DNA of 64,000 nt from Mesostigma viride (GCA_009746045.1 RPFO01000670.1:1569476-1633475), one strand, 5' to 3'; positions 30,104 to 41,639 are shown, counted from the first letter of the stretch. A program made the numbers and translations. Notes: generated from the letters alone by a model not told the origin.

Positions 30104-30835
30104 TCACACCGGCCAGATGCTCCGTCATATCCTCGGCGTCCGCTACCAAGAACGCCGCACCCGGGCCGAGCTCTACTGCGAGCTCCCTCTTGTCAGCCAT
30201 ACCATCCGACACCGCCGCCTCGATCCTCTTTGCCGGCCATCTTGCCCACACGGACCATGCAGGTGAATACCGATTTGGGCCCTGCCGGGGGGCTTAAGAC
30301 GGGCCAACCAGGTAGACACCTCCTCCTTAGTATGGCAGGGTCCCCTTGTCCCATCGCCACCAACTGGCAAACTTGCGCGCGCCGGGCACCGGCGCGGCGC
30401 GACCCGGACCTATGTGACACAACTGCTTGAGGATGCAGGGCTTCTGGGACTATCCGTACTCCGCGCCCGCATGATTGACAAGGAGAAATGGGCTGCCATC
30501 TGCGATAAGCACCTTCCTGAGGGGTATGCTCCTGTTTTCTCCCCACGGGCCCCGCGGCCCGTTGCTAGCCATGCAGGGTAGAAGTCTGCAGGTGGAGGTT
30601 ATTGGTCCTGAGGATAGCCGCTACACTACCGCCTCGTCTGCCATTACAGTAGAGGACAGCTCGGATGAGGATTACATCCCCATAATATGCATCTAGTGCC
30701 TATAACGGTTGGGGGATGATGCAGACGATATTTGTTTAAACTTTTGCACATGCAATTATTTTTGTAATGAGATTAGCGTAGTACTCCGTGGCATGCCTTT
30801 GCGCATGACACACAAGTACTTACTTACTTACTTGC
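30104..30835 (+). mobile_element. LINE family 2, 3'-end copy
   Basis: It corresponds in opposite orientation to 22745-23470: MLRHILGVRYQERRTRAELY, HTDHAGEYRFGP, RARMIDKEKWAAICDKHLP, EDSRYTTASSAI and SSDEDYIPI, then the same 3' UTR and an (ACTT)n tail at 30816-30833. It is 5'-truncated at the APE/RT side. Small insertions shift its frame. Confidence 0.85.
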
Positions 30836-31218
30836 CGGCCAGATGATGAACTCGCATTATGTAGCCATGTCAGTACACATTGTGTGCTTATGATGATTGG
30901 CTCCACGTACGTACACCAGATGATGCATAGCATTATTTAGTCACGCTTTGCCCATGCAGAGAGTTGCTCTCTGCTGCATGAGGCGCCATGCCCTCTAGAG
31001 CCATTAAAATTAAATTGAATTGGAACATGCATATCTCCGTTGGTAGTACATGTAGCACGTACATCAATATCCCTGAGAAGGGGCATATGGCACTATATTC
31101 TGCATGCCAGGCTACATCCTGCAAGGGTCTATACAGGGTGTCAAAGCTTAATTAATTAATTAAAACGTGCTCCCGTTGGGGAGTCACGGAGCACTGAAGT
31201 GCTTTTAATCCCTGTGTG
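30836..31218. mobile_element. ORF1-element tail pieces in both orientations
   Basis: 30850-31000 is plus-strand tail (GTGTGCTTATGATGATTGGC..., TTGCCCATGCAGAGAG). 31005-31120 and 31140-31195 are minus-strand tail ends with the stem-loop and AATT or TTAA repeats. Element A is inserted just beyond. Confidence 0.6.
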
Positions 31219-31912
31219 AGTTAACGCCAAGCGCATTGGCGTGTTCCTGATTCGGCATATCTCTGCGATTCCAGCGGCACCGGACCGAGTTCATTCCGAC
31301 AAGTATCAAGAAAGTTATGGCGTTCCGACTTCCCGGTCGCGCGCGAGCGCGAGCCGGCTGTTCGTCTAAGTCGGGCGTGAATATTTGCCGACGACATATG
31401 GGGTCGACAGTAATTCCTGGGCTGACAGGAATTAGGTGCTGAACCTACGACGGTATTGGATTAATACGTCGTACGCAGGAAATAGGAACCTTAACCTGTG
31501 GTCTGTTGGTACCGCAGGCTTAGTCCTGGACTTCTAGGTGCAGATGCAATAATCACTGTGGACTGTACTCTGTGGTCACTGTGCCTGTATGGCAGACCTA
31601 CTGTATAGGAACTGGACGATGTACAGGTTGTGAATACTGTACCGGGAGTGTTATTACTGAGCAGGCCTCCTAGGCTGCTCAGGACTAGCAAAGCACAGTG
31701 CACAAGTATATAAAGAATAGGCCAGTGCCAATTGGGCATCTCTTGCGAGCCCGCCTCACGTGTGTTGCCTTGACTTGGCAAACTCGTGTACAAGCCTCAA
31801 GTGTGTGAGCGCTGTAACATTATCCAATTTTAACAAAGCTCCGTTCCAACCACATTCACACATTGCTGCATTGCAACCATATCCTTATACATTGCGTTTA
31901 AATACGTGAACT
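31219..31912 (+). repeat. 5' LTR of element A
   Basis: 694 bp, from AGTTAACGCCAAGCG to ACGTGAACT. It contains TATATAAAG near 31710, a likely promoter TATA box. The start keeps the AGTTAACG shared with B and C. Confidence 0.92.
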
Positions 31913-32006
31913 CAAATTACAAGCAGTCTCGACGGAACGGCCAGAAGGGTCGTTGCTGTTTGCTGCGTGCAGCGTTGACGACGCGGTGAAGCTCGTCGGG
32001 TGTCGA

Positions 32007-32492
32007 ATGGTGCAGGAAGAACAACGGCAGCAGAATTTCCGGTTTCCTCGGCAGTCTGCTGGTGGTTCCATTTCGCCTGAATTGCGTCGTGTGGTTCGAG
32101 ATTTATCTTTATTGCTTGCAGATCGTCCACCTGTTGATCGCAACTTTGTGCAATTCGTCGACGACCAGGTCGAGGATTGGGAGCGCATTCTGCAGCACGT
32201 CCGGACCATCGTCGTTCCGGCACACCGGAGCGTCGACGACATCGAGCAAGAGCTGCACGGTCTGGTCGGAATCCAGACTGTGATTACAGCCTTAGTTGAC
32301 CGGGTGCGTGCGGAGTTGGTGGCCAGGCGAGGAGAAGCTGCGGAGCCAGCTGGTGCGGTGCGACGCGAGTTCGTGCAGGCAGCGGCGGGTGCGGGCGTAC
32401 AACGTGCGTTCGCAGGCGTAATTGGCGACGAGGGATTTGCAGCGGGACCAGTTCGACGTGAGCGACGCGGGCGGAGCGCTACAGGCGGCTAG
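32007..32492 (+). CDS. Element A leader ORF, helical protein of unknown role
   Basis: It lies between the 5' LTR and gag, begins MVQEEQRQQNF and contains FVQFVDDQVEDWERILQHV and IEQELHGLVGIQTVITALVD, predicted as long helices. Its counterpart in B is about 80 percent alike. C has an unrelated-looking 236-codon ORF in the same place. I know no standard copia gene at this position. It may be a gag N-terminal module or an accessory protein. Fossil copy. Confidence 0.6.
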   Translation: MVQEEQRQQNFRFPRQSAGGSISPELRRVVRDLSLLLADRPPVDRNFVQFVDDQVEDWERILQHVRTIVVPAHRSVDDIEQELHGLVGIQTVITALVDRVRAELVARRGEAAEPAGAVRREFVQAAAGAGVQRAFAGVIGDEGFAAGPVRRERRGRSATGG

Positions 32493-33025
32493 CAGAGGTC
32501 GAGGCGGCTGAGGAAGCCATCACCGGAGGTCAGCGTGCGGCACGAGTCGACAGGAATCCGGAGCGAAGGAGAGTTCCTCTTCAGGAACTGCCCCAACCTC
32601 TTCGCGTTCGAGTGACGCGGTGGGAGGAGTTCGCCCCTCTGGGTTACGACAGTGACCTTGAGGTGGGCGCTGTGGGGTCGCTGGTCTAGGCGACGAGGAG
32701 CTTGGCGACCGCGAGGTGCCAAGATACAACCCCGGGGTGGTAACGACGGGTTGTCACCTGTCTACTACACTAACGGTGACGACGCTGTCATCGCGGGCCG
32801 ACAGCGGGCTGACGACGGTGCTGCTGGCAGCAGGGTGCCAGAGCTCATCTTGTGAGCGACAGCGACAGTGACAGCGACAAGGAGAACCAGGAGCGCCCGC
32901 GGGTGACCGTGGTGGTCTTGACTGAGTGGTAACACTTGTCATTTTCCTTCTTGTTCAGCAGCTTATATTGCTTTAATTGCTGTTTGGCCACTTGGCTGGC
33001 TGTAGCAGACCTGAACAGGGCCATC

Positions 33026-34193
33026 ATGAGTGAGGGAGCATTTGACCAACGAGGGCGCGGTGTCGGCTTTGAGCGGCGCGGCGCTGATATGGATGGACGC
33101 GATGGACGCGATGGACGCGGTGGAGTCCCGGCGCTGGGAGACCAGGCTGGCTGCGGATGATCAGAGCCAAGGATCTCAAGGCGGTCAGAACGCGCCAGCA
33201 GCAGACCAAGCAGCGCCTAGGCGGCCGACCGTAGCTGAGGGGTACGCGGTGCTAAGCCAGTTTCAGTCCATCAAGGACAATTGGCAGCCCCGGGACGCTG
33301 AGAGGATGTTAGAGGACATGAACTTGTACACGGACATCTACACCGGTGACAAGCTTCGCATCCTGGCGTCTAGTGCCTACATAAGGCAGTCGGCGAGGCG
33401 GCTGTTCAAGTTCGTCCGGGAGCGACATACAGCGGGGGATACCTGGGCTGCGTTTATGACGCGCCTCAGGGTGTTCCTGAGTGATAAGAGGACCATAGAT
33501 GGTTCTCACCTGAAACAGGAGTACCTGGACTACAAGCCCATCAAGGGGCAGCTAGTGGTCCACGCCTTTGAAGACTTCGTCAAGCTGAGGGAGGACGCCA
33601 TGGCCAAAGGATTCTTCGTTGCAGATCGGATGGCCATGGGCGACTTTCTCAAGTCGCTGCAGCTGGATCCGGTCACCATGGATAATGTGACCATCCACAT
33701 GCGACAGGTCCATGACTGGGCAGCCATGACGGACCAGTTGTATGAGTGTTTCAGCGGCAAGTATGTAGGCGGTAAGCGCCCACGTCAAGGGGACGAGGAG
33801 GCAGCTGAGCCTGCAGTTAAGTCCATGAGGGGATCGGGCCACGGGGGCCCAGCGTCCTCGAGGGGGCCCGAGACCTCTTCTAGGGGTCGAGGAAGGTCCA
33901 GGAGGGGGCGTGGCAGAATGGCTGGACGGGGGACACCTCCTAAGTCGGGACCTCCACAGTCCCAGTTTGACTTCAAGAGGGTGGGTGGTCCTCCCAAGGC
34001 TGGACCCAGCAGTGGGACCTCACGGGACATCAGTCAGGTGGAATGTTATTTCTGCCAAGGGAAGGGTCACTTCAGGAATGAGTGTCCCTCGTACCTGAGG
34101 CAGGAAGGTCAGAGCAAGCCAGCTCAGGGTGGCAGCAAGGAGAAGGCTGGTCCATCCCAGGATAAGGGCAAGGGCAAGGCTGCTGATCATTGA
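33026..34193 (+). CDS. gag: Element A gag
   Basis: Capsid-type helical region (FQSIKDNWQPRDAERMLEDM, ARRLFKFVRERHTAGDTWAA, DFVKLREDAMAKGFFVADRM) followed by an Arg/Gly-rich linker and one CCHC zinc knuckle (CYFCQGKGHFRNEC) about 50 residues from the end, which binds RNA. Gag and pol lie in the same frame with the gag terminator between them. This arrangement is the same in A, B and C and fits read-through expression, as in some retroviruses. Confidence 0.85.
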
Positions 34194-36837
34194 CTTGAGC
34201 CTGCACACATCCCTGAACCCTGGAGGGTGCCCCCAGGGGTGTGTAATGTAGCTGCTAGTGACGGCAGTGAGGGGCAGCCCCATGCTCTAGTGACAGAGCC
34301 TATTGGACACGATGGGGCAAGCTTGGTTACCACAGAGAGTATGCCAGCTGTAGCTGCAGTGGTTACTCGCCAACGTGCCCGCCATGGCGGTGCTGAGCCT
34401 GAGGTAGGACCTGGTGCTGTGGACCCAGGTGGATCTCAGAAGCATTCTGACCGTGCAGGACTGGCACAGGATGGTCAGGATGAGGATAGGGCTGGAGACA
34501 GTCTGACAGGCACGACCCTGGTGCCTCCTGTACATAAGGGATCTGTACATACCTTGAGTGCTAATAATGACAATAAAAGATTTTCTCTCTTGTATGACAT
34601 TGCCTCAAGGTTGCATACCATGTTTGGCCATGCAGCTCAGTCTTTGCAAGTTGCTAGACGGCTGGGAGGAAGTGAGTTGTACTCCATCTGCCAACAGGTT
34701 GCTCAAGCTTGCAAGTGCAGGCTAGTTGCTAGAAAGCCCAAGCAGTCTCATGCCAGGTCTCCTATTTTGCAGCCAGGCCATGTGCAGGTAGATATTCAGA
34801 GAATCAGGGGTTTGAAGCTGCTGGTGGCAGTGGACAGATATACCAAGTACAAGACCCTAGAGATCCTGCCTGACATGGAGAAGCCTACATTGATTGCTGC
34901 TCTGAAGTTGACAAGGAGCAGGTACCCTGGGTTGGAGTTGCTGCAGTGTGACATTCAGTTTGAGTGCTGTGAGAACCTGCCAGATTTCCAGAGTTGCTGA
35001 TTACACCCAGGGAGAGCCACGGCCAGCAAGGGGTGTGGAGAGAGCCATCCAAGAGATCAAGACTGTGCTGCTGGTGGAGAGGATTCCAAGGACGTCATCT
35101 GCCATTGTGACATCTGCATGGCTACGTTCTGTGGAGGATAGGCTGAACCTCAGGACTCCCATGTTCTTTGGTGACATTGCCATCAATCCTCTTATGCTGC
35201 ACACCAGGATGCTGCCAGCTGATGCTGAGCAGGCATGGAAGGAGAAGCTAGAGGCCAAGTTCCTCAAGCTGAGGCAGAAAGACAAGGGCTGGAGTGTCCT
35301 AGAACCTAACGTTGGACAACAGGTTGTTGTGTGGAAGGAGCCAAGCTTTCCAGGGAAACGTGGCAGCTGGCATGATGGGGTGGTGACCCGAGTAGAAGCC
35401 GCTGGCCATAAGTGCTGGGTGGCCATTGATGGCTCCCAAGCAGTGCACCGTCTGTCCTGGTCAAAGATCCGTCCCCGGGGAGGTAATCAAGGAGACCTCT
35501 TCCAGGTGCCCGTTGGTGTACAAGGCGGGGGTGACGTGGAACTTCCTGATCAGGGTGCTACAGCTGTATCGAGCCCTCAGGGTGACCCTGGCCCGGCCCC
35601 TGGGGTACCTTCACATACGGTGGTTGGGCAAGCAGGCGGACAGGCTGCACCTCCGGAACGGCCCGACACCAGGCCTAGGGGTGTGCGTCTATCAGATATT
35701 GTACAGGCTTTGCAAAGAGCCAAGAAGGAGCCTAAGGTGTCCAAGCTTGTCCAGTTGGATGAACCTGAGGTAGCTGCCATGGAAATAGATACCAATGCAC
35801 AGGTTTCTGTCATGGGACCTCAGCATACAGGAGAACTGCTGGTCGGTGAACCAAGTTGCCCCTGGGTGTCTGATTTCAGTGGTAGGACGCATCTAAGGGT
35901 GTTGGGAGAGGTTACTGCCCCTGTCATGGGTGTGGATGTGACCTTCCTTGTCCTAGAGGACTATGATGGCCCTGTGATTTTGGGTCAGAATTTTCTGGGC
36001 AATCCTGGGATTTCTATCAGAGCTACAGCTCTGAGAAGAGATGGCTGGGGGATGATTCCCCTAGAAAATTTCAGGACAACATTTCCAATCAGGTGCAGGG
36101 CCAAGCCGGTCAAGGGTGTAAAATGGGATGAAGGGGAGGTGCCCCCAGCAGCCAGTTTGGTGATTCCAGCTGTGTTGCACCCCAGCAGTATTGGCATAAC
36201 TCACAGGAGCCTTGCTGCACACTCTCCTTTGACATATGACCAGCTAGTCCAAGAGATGAGCTCGCCTACTTTGTTTGAGGCTTGGAAGCTCGCCTTCTCC
36301 AAGGCATTGGAGGAGTGGTTGCAGTTTGAGTGTGCTGCACCAACAGACAGGCGTCCCCCAGCATCAAGGAAGCTTGCTTTGAGATTTGTGCTGAAGAGGA
36401 AGGTTGTGGATGAGGTATCAGTGCCCCATGTCAGGCCTGTCCTGAATGAGTATCACGGCACGGGGAGTCTGCTAGGAGAGGAGCTGTACACGCCAGGAAT
36501 GTTACACGACACATGGAGAATTTTGCTATGTCTCTACGTGGGGTTACTAAACAGGGGAGCAGCTATGTCATCAGTGCTGCTGGACTTCAAGAGGGCATTT
36601 TTAAAATCTGATCCAGAAGTGGCCAGGAGGGTGTGGAAGCAGGATGAGCCTTACTGTGTTGAGGTGCCTGCTATCTGGAAGCTGGAGCTGCATCAACATT
36701 TCCTGGTTATTCTGAAGGGCCTGGAAGGACTCAGGTCGAGCCCAATCATCTGGAGACTCACGCTGCAGGAAGCTCTGATCAGTGAGTGTGGCTTGAGAGT
36801 GTCTTCAGTTGATCCCTGTTTGTTGCTGGCCCAATGG

Positions 36838-38138
36838 CAGTGTACAGCCATACGCAATACGCAACCATACGGGGCCCATGGGTATGGTGTATAATACGCC
36901 ATACGGGGTATAATACGCAAATCATACGGGGACTCTTGAAAATGCTGCTTTTTGCATGGTTCAGGGGGTTCTTCAACATTCTGACCAATCAGGCATGTTT
37001 TTTTTGTGTTCTTGCAACACCACTTGCCTTTATTTAACACATCATCACATAATATTGCCGTTGCCGTCGCTGCATGCCTACAAATACAAGCATTGTACAT
37101 CTGTTGTTATTAATAATGTCTGTAAATAGCACACGGTCAGTCGGCCAACTTGCCAAAAGTAATAAGACATTGTGCCAGAAACAGACATCTTGCCTACTCG
37201 TGGTAGGCCACCATGCAATATTGATCTACATGAAGCAAGAATCCATACGGGCTGCCAACAATGTGGCTAGCGTGCAGGATAGCATGCATGCCAGCATGCA
37301 ACCCGACCCAGCTTCCCTAAACCATTAACACATATGGTACGGTGGCTGGCTAGCAGCAGCCTGCATGGCTAAATAAGGCATTTATGTGCATCGCGAGTCA
37401 CACCAAATACCCCGCAGCCTGCGACGTAATGCCTCCGGCGGCCTCTTGCACTCGCTCACTCTTGCCTCCTTCGCGTACGTAGCGCCCATGATATGGCGGG
37501 TGCTAGCCTTGCTCGGGTGGTAGAACCCGAGAATTCTGCATCCAAAAGTGTGCACGTCACTTAGCTTGTAGTTACCTGTCGGCTGCCCTTTCTTGTTGAG
37601 AGTCTGTTCTTTCACGATGTGTGTCCAGACAGTCTCGAATACGGCCTGCATCTCGTCGGCCCAGTCATCATCGTGTTCCATAGACCCACACCATCACCGT
37701 CGCTAGCCATGGTGCCTGGATGTCAATTGTGCTACGATTAAATGTTAGGTGCCAGATGCGCGCCCTTGTTGGCAGACAACATAACTTCGTCACCTAATTT
37801 CCTCGTCCTTCGTCTCCTAGACCCTAGTCCGACACGCAGCAATCTGCAGCAATGCACGTACAGTCGTACATGCACGGCCAGCTTGGCACCTGCATGTCGT
37901 TTATTTGTCGCGGAGTTCCAGGTCGCCTAGATACAGTCTAGTTCCGGCTCCACGTGCCGTCCAAAATGATGCCAGAAGCTACTTCGAACGCGGTTCATAC
38001 GCAAAAAATACGCAAAAAATACGCAATACGCAAAAAATACGCAGTGCGTATTTTTTTTCCCATTTTCATACGGAAATCTTGCGTATGGCGTATAATACGC
38101 GCCATACGGCGTATTATACGCCGTATGGCTGTTCACTG
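36838..38138 (-). mobile_element. Non-autonomous hAT-like DNA transposon, 1301 bp
   Basis: Flanked by perfect 8-bp duplications CCCAATGG (36830-36837, 38139-38146). The terminal inverted repeats are CAGTGTACAGCCATACG and CAGTGAACAGCCATACG. 8-bp duplications and CAGTG ends are hAT hallmarks. Both ends are rich in short TACGC/GCGTA motifs, and the right end has AAAAAATACGC repeats. The right end matches the left end of the element at 61492, so it is oriented minus relative to that copy. It encodes no full transposase. Confidence 0.92.
37382..37681 (-). CDS. Remnant hAT N-terminal ORF, 99 codons
   Basis: MEHDDDWADEMQAVFETVWTH followed by IVKEQTLNKKGQPTGNYK resembles the start of the ORF at 61914 (MEHNDD..., ETVWTYISKEH) and the position of the BED-type DNA-binding domain of hAT transposases, although no Cys pair is seen. 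The rest (DVHTFGCRILGFYHPSKAST) is unrecognised. This ORF inside a 1.3-kb element is what an internally deleted transposase gene would leave. Confidence 0.55.
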   Translation of the reverse strand: MEHDDDWADEMQAVFETVWTHIVKEQTLNKKGQPTGNYKLSDVHTFGCRILGFYHPSKASTRHIMGATYAKEARVSECKRPPEALRRRLRGIWCDSRCT

Positions 38139-39291
38139 CCCAATGGGAGGGTCTGCCAGTGTATGCTAGCTTGCATGGAGATGATCTGCATTTGCTAGCC
38201 CCCACGACCTGGCTGAAGAAGTTTATTCCTGTCATCAGTGGCAAGTTTTCACTGGGCAAGGAGCTGTGGCAGGAGCCCAACAAGCCTGTAGTGTTCTGTG
38301 GAATGCAGGCTACCCTGTTCAGGAGGGATGGGGAGTGGAGTATCAGGCTTCAGGCTGGAGGAGATTATAAACAGACCATTGTGAAGGCCTTGCCAGAGAA
38401 GATCACCCAGGCTGCAGGACCTGAGTTGAGAGGCATGTGGGCCTGGTTTGCCAGCATCTGTGGTCCGTCTTTGATGGTCCATAGCAGAATGCCTGATGAT
38501 GTGCTTGAGGATGAGAAGCCTCGAGTCATAGCCCGATTGGTGGAGAGTACCCCTGATCTGATTTTGTCTGGGATTGACTTTGCCCAGCCTATCACCTTGG
38601 AGATCTTTGTTGACAGTTCCATGGATGCTCGCCGGGTTACCTAACTGTCCAAGGTCAGGGGGAGATCTGCTGCTCTGTTTGCTTTTTATCAGAGCAGGGC
38701 AAGTTTGTTCAGCTGGTACAGCAGACTGCAGAAGAGGGTCTGTATCAGTTCAGATGTGGCAGAATGCAGGGCCATATGCGAGGGGATCCAGTCCAGCTTG
38801 TACATAAAGGAGTTAATGCTGGAGCTGGCTTCAGTTACCCCTTGGACCTTGCAGATGGAGACGTTGTTGCTAACAGACAGCATGGGTATGGTCCAGTTTG
38901 TTCACAAGCAGCTGGCCAGAAGCCGGGACCTGGATTATTTGTTGCTGAAGGAGTTGGCCAGTTTGGTTGACTTGAAGCATATCCCTGGCGAGGAGAACCC
39001 TGCTGATGCATTGACCAAGCTGCCACACAAGGCCCCAGCCCAGTACAATGTACTGAGGAAGCTCATGAATGCTGACTGTCAAGTCGGTCTATCTGTCTAA
39101 AAGCTGAGAGCTGGGTGCTTAAGTCTCTGGATATATCAGGCTGGGAGCTTGATTGTACATAATCCTGAGCACACCTTGAGGGGTGAGACATGTCTCTGGT
39201 GTGGGAATGTCTGACATTGTCTCTAATGGAGAGATGTCTATCTGGGGTTTTCATCTCAGTCTGAGGTTTCCCCAGATCTGTGGTTTGTGGG

Positions 39292-39308
39292 CGGGGTTCG
39301 ATTCCCTG
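39292..39308 (+). other. tRNA T-arm-like stem-loop in element A
   Basis: CGGGG, loop TTCGATT, CCCTG: five pairs (one G-T) around a 7-nt T-loop, about 550 bp before the 3' LTR. The same 17 nt recur in B and C. Confidence 0.75.
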
Positions 39309-39858
39309 GTGCCGTCTTAAGGCGGAGTTTCACGGACTGGCTGACCCATCCACCATGCTGGTGAGGTGGCGACAGGTCCCCTGATTTTCCACGGTTGGAA
39401 TGAGTATAGGAGCTTGTGTTTTTGCATGTGCTTCGCGTAGATGTTGTGTCTGGTTCGATAAGGGGCAGCAGACCGGCGCCGACTCGATCCCGTCTGGGGG
39501 TCAGCAATGTTTTCTGATGAGCTGTTGTGGGTAATCTGTGGGGTTTCGCCTAAGGTCCTGAAGGTTGTACATACTTCTCAAGTTCTTCGCTGAACACCTA
39601 TGGGCTGCCACAGTTGGCCAACCTCTTGTACATGGGTAACACAACGAGCCTCCCGGGAAGGGATAGGGACTCATTGTAATTTGTTTGTGCTCCTGAACCA
39701 GTATGGGTGCTATGTACATATAATAAGGAATCCAAGCTCACTGTCATGCCCAGCGGGTTGTGACTTGTAGTCGGGGAGGATGTCCAGTACCCATGCATTG
39801 TGTGTGTTTGTATGTAGACTTGTGTGAGCTGCTACAGCTCAAGAAAAGAAAGGATTGG

Positions 39859-40559
39859 AGTTAACGCCAAGCGCATTGGCGTGTTCCTGATTCGGCATAT
39901 CTCTGCGATTCCAGCGGCACCGGAACGAGTTCATTCCGACAAGTATCAAGAAAGTTATGGCGTTCCGACTTCCCGGTCGCGCGCGAGCGCGAGCCGGCTG
40001 TTCGTCTAAGTCGGGCGTGAATATTTGCCGACGACATATGGGGTCGACAGTAATTCCTGGGCTGACAGGAATTAGGTGCTGAACCTACGACGGTATTGGA
40101 TTAATACGTCGTACGCAGGAAATAGGAACCTTAACCTGTGGTCTGTTGGTACCGCAAGCTTAGTCCTGGACAGTCTTCTAGGTGCAGATGCAATAATCAC
40201 TGTGGACTGTACTCTGTGGTCACTGTGCCTGTATGGCAGACCTACTGTATAGGAACTGGACGCTGTACAGGTTGTGAATACTGTACCGGGAGTGTTATTA
40301 CTGAGCAGGCCTCCTAGGCTGCTCAGGACTAGCAAAGCACAGTGCACAAGTATATAAAGAATAGGCCAGTGCCAATTGGGCATCTCTTGCGAGCCCGCCT
40401 CACGTGTGTTGCCTTGACTTGGCAAACTCGTGTATTAAAGCCTCAAAGTGTGTGAGCGCTGTAAGATTATCCAATTTTAACAAAGCTCCGTTCCAACCAC
40501 ATTCACACATTGCTGCATTGCAACCATATCCTTATACATTGCGTTTAAAAACGTGAACT
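39859..40559 (+). repeat. 3' LTR of element A
   Basis: 701 bp, from AGTTAACGCCAAGCG to ACGTGAACT, followed by the GTGTG duplication. It differs from the 5' LTR by about five substitutions and a few small indels. Confidence 0.92.
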
Positions 40560-40564
40560 GTGTG

Positions 40565-40929
40565 TGCACTACAGGAGAAAGGGCAGAGACCCCCAGTCTC
40601 CTTCACATGCCAAAGGCATGCCACAGCTGCATTCGGGCGCGCTAGCTAAAAGGACAGGCTAACGATCCGGCAAACTGTGGGTGCAATAAGACCCATGTAA
40701 GCGTGGCATAACAAGTATATCGTGGGCAAGTAATCTGAACATAGCCAGGGCGTAGCTGATGGCTGTACTAGGACTAGGCTAACTAAGGCTATGGCTAGTT
40801 GTGTACCGTGCGTTGGCGGCACGTGGCTAGGTATGTTGGCACAGCTATAGGCAAACATTCTAGGCATGGCTGCCTTAGCGGCAGTGACTCCAATGGTTAC
40901 AATTGCTAGGGCTATTGCTATTCTAGCCC
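40565..40929. other. Spacer without a supported gene
   Basis: No frame or recurrent repeat recognised. Confidence 0.4.
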
Positions 40930-41620
40930 GTTCAATGGGGGCGTCCACATCTTGTGGTTGATCATCAGGTCCCCGCCCCTCCAGTACACCTTGGGCTTCA
41001 AGTATGCAAAAGTAATGCGTATTGCATTACTTAACTAAGATTGGCGTTCGCTCCTGGGGTACCGGGTTCGAATCCTCTCGGAGGCACGGAAATATTTGCG
41101 GCGGGTAGGCCTGGGAGGCCGAGTCGAAATATTTGTGGATTTCTATGTTTGGCGGAGGCCGGGTAGGCCAAGTCGAAATAGGAATTACGGCGTGAGGCTG
41201 GGAATAGCCGAGTCGTAATTAATCGAGTCACCTCGGTAACGAGCGGTGTGTGCGGAACGCCGGATTTCCCCACGCGGCCCAATTTTAGTTAAGTAATGCA
41301 ATACGCATTACTTTTGCATACTTGCAAGTATGCAAAAGTAATGCGTATTGCATTACTTAACTGGTCCTGCTTATTATGGCGGAGGTATTCCGGCCACAGG
41401 TCGCGTCGCTGCTGTTGCTGAGCGGGGGTCAGGTCGTAATCCAGCGTCCAGGTGAGGTCGTGCAACCTCTTGCGACGAGAGAGGAACCGCTGAGCATTAT
41501 CCTCAGGGGAGGGGAAGGTGAGCAGGACTGGTGGGGGAGCCGCCTTGTCCCGTGAGTGGGGAAGGCGGTGGCACCCACGCAGTTCTACCTCACCTACCAG
41601 GCCCATGAGGGTAAGAAGCT
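40930..41620 (-). pseudogene. LINE ORF1 fragment, reverse orientation, split by a fold-back element
   Basis: Minus strand: MGLVGEVELRGCHRLPHSRDK, FLSRRKRLHDLTWTL and LTPAQQQQRRDLWPEYLRHN end at 41363. The expected continuation (KVYWRGGDL-type) resumes before 40998. The two halves are separated by 40999-41362. It is closest to the ORF1 at 42110-43589. Confidence 0.75.
40999..41362. mobile_element. Fold-back element with 38-bp arms and a 76-bp palindrome
   Basis: A 38-bp sequence (CAAGTATGCAAAAGTAATGC...) occurs at 40999-41036, inverted at 41287-41324, and direct again at 41325-41362. The last two form a perfect 76-bp inverted repeat. Each arm contains its own AAGTAATGC/GCATTACTT hairpin. The 250-bp centre has GGGTTCGAATCC (a tRNA B-box-like site) and three GCCGAGTCG-type repeats. 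No protein is encoded. It sits inside an ORF1 fragment, so it is mobile or was once. Confidence 0.85.
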
Positions 41621-41639
41621 GGCCATGAGGGTGTCAAAG

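Larger units (their letters stand above)
34227..39097 (+). pseudogene. pol: Element A pol, split by a hAT insertion
   Basis: The domain order is as in element B. The region upstream of 36830 carries the integrase and protease domains and the first RT motifs; the part downstream of 38147 carries the rest of RT and RNase H. Apart from the transposon it bears a few breaks. Sequence identity to B is very high, so A and B are the same family. Confidence 0.88.
31219..40559 (+). mobile_element. LTR retrotransposon A (Ty1/copia-related), with hAT insertion
   Basis: A 9.3-kb fossil flanked by perfect GTGTG duplications (31214-31218, 40560-40564). Parts: 5' LTR 31219-31912, leader ORF about 32007-32492, gag about 33026-34193, pol about 34227-39097 (integrase, protease, RT, RNase H), 3' LTR 39859-40559. 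Pol is split by a 1.3-kb DNA transposon and the element carries a handful of further breaks. The LTRs differ at roughly one percent of positions plus a few indels, so it is young but older than B and C. It is inserted into LINE and ORF1-element debris. Confidence 0.93.

Noticed and set aside
41040-41095. tRNA gene around GGGTTCGAATCC
   Set aside because: The T-stem pairs only partly and there is no matching acceptor, D-arm or anticodon arm upstream. It is kept only as a B-box-like site in the fold-back element.
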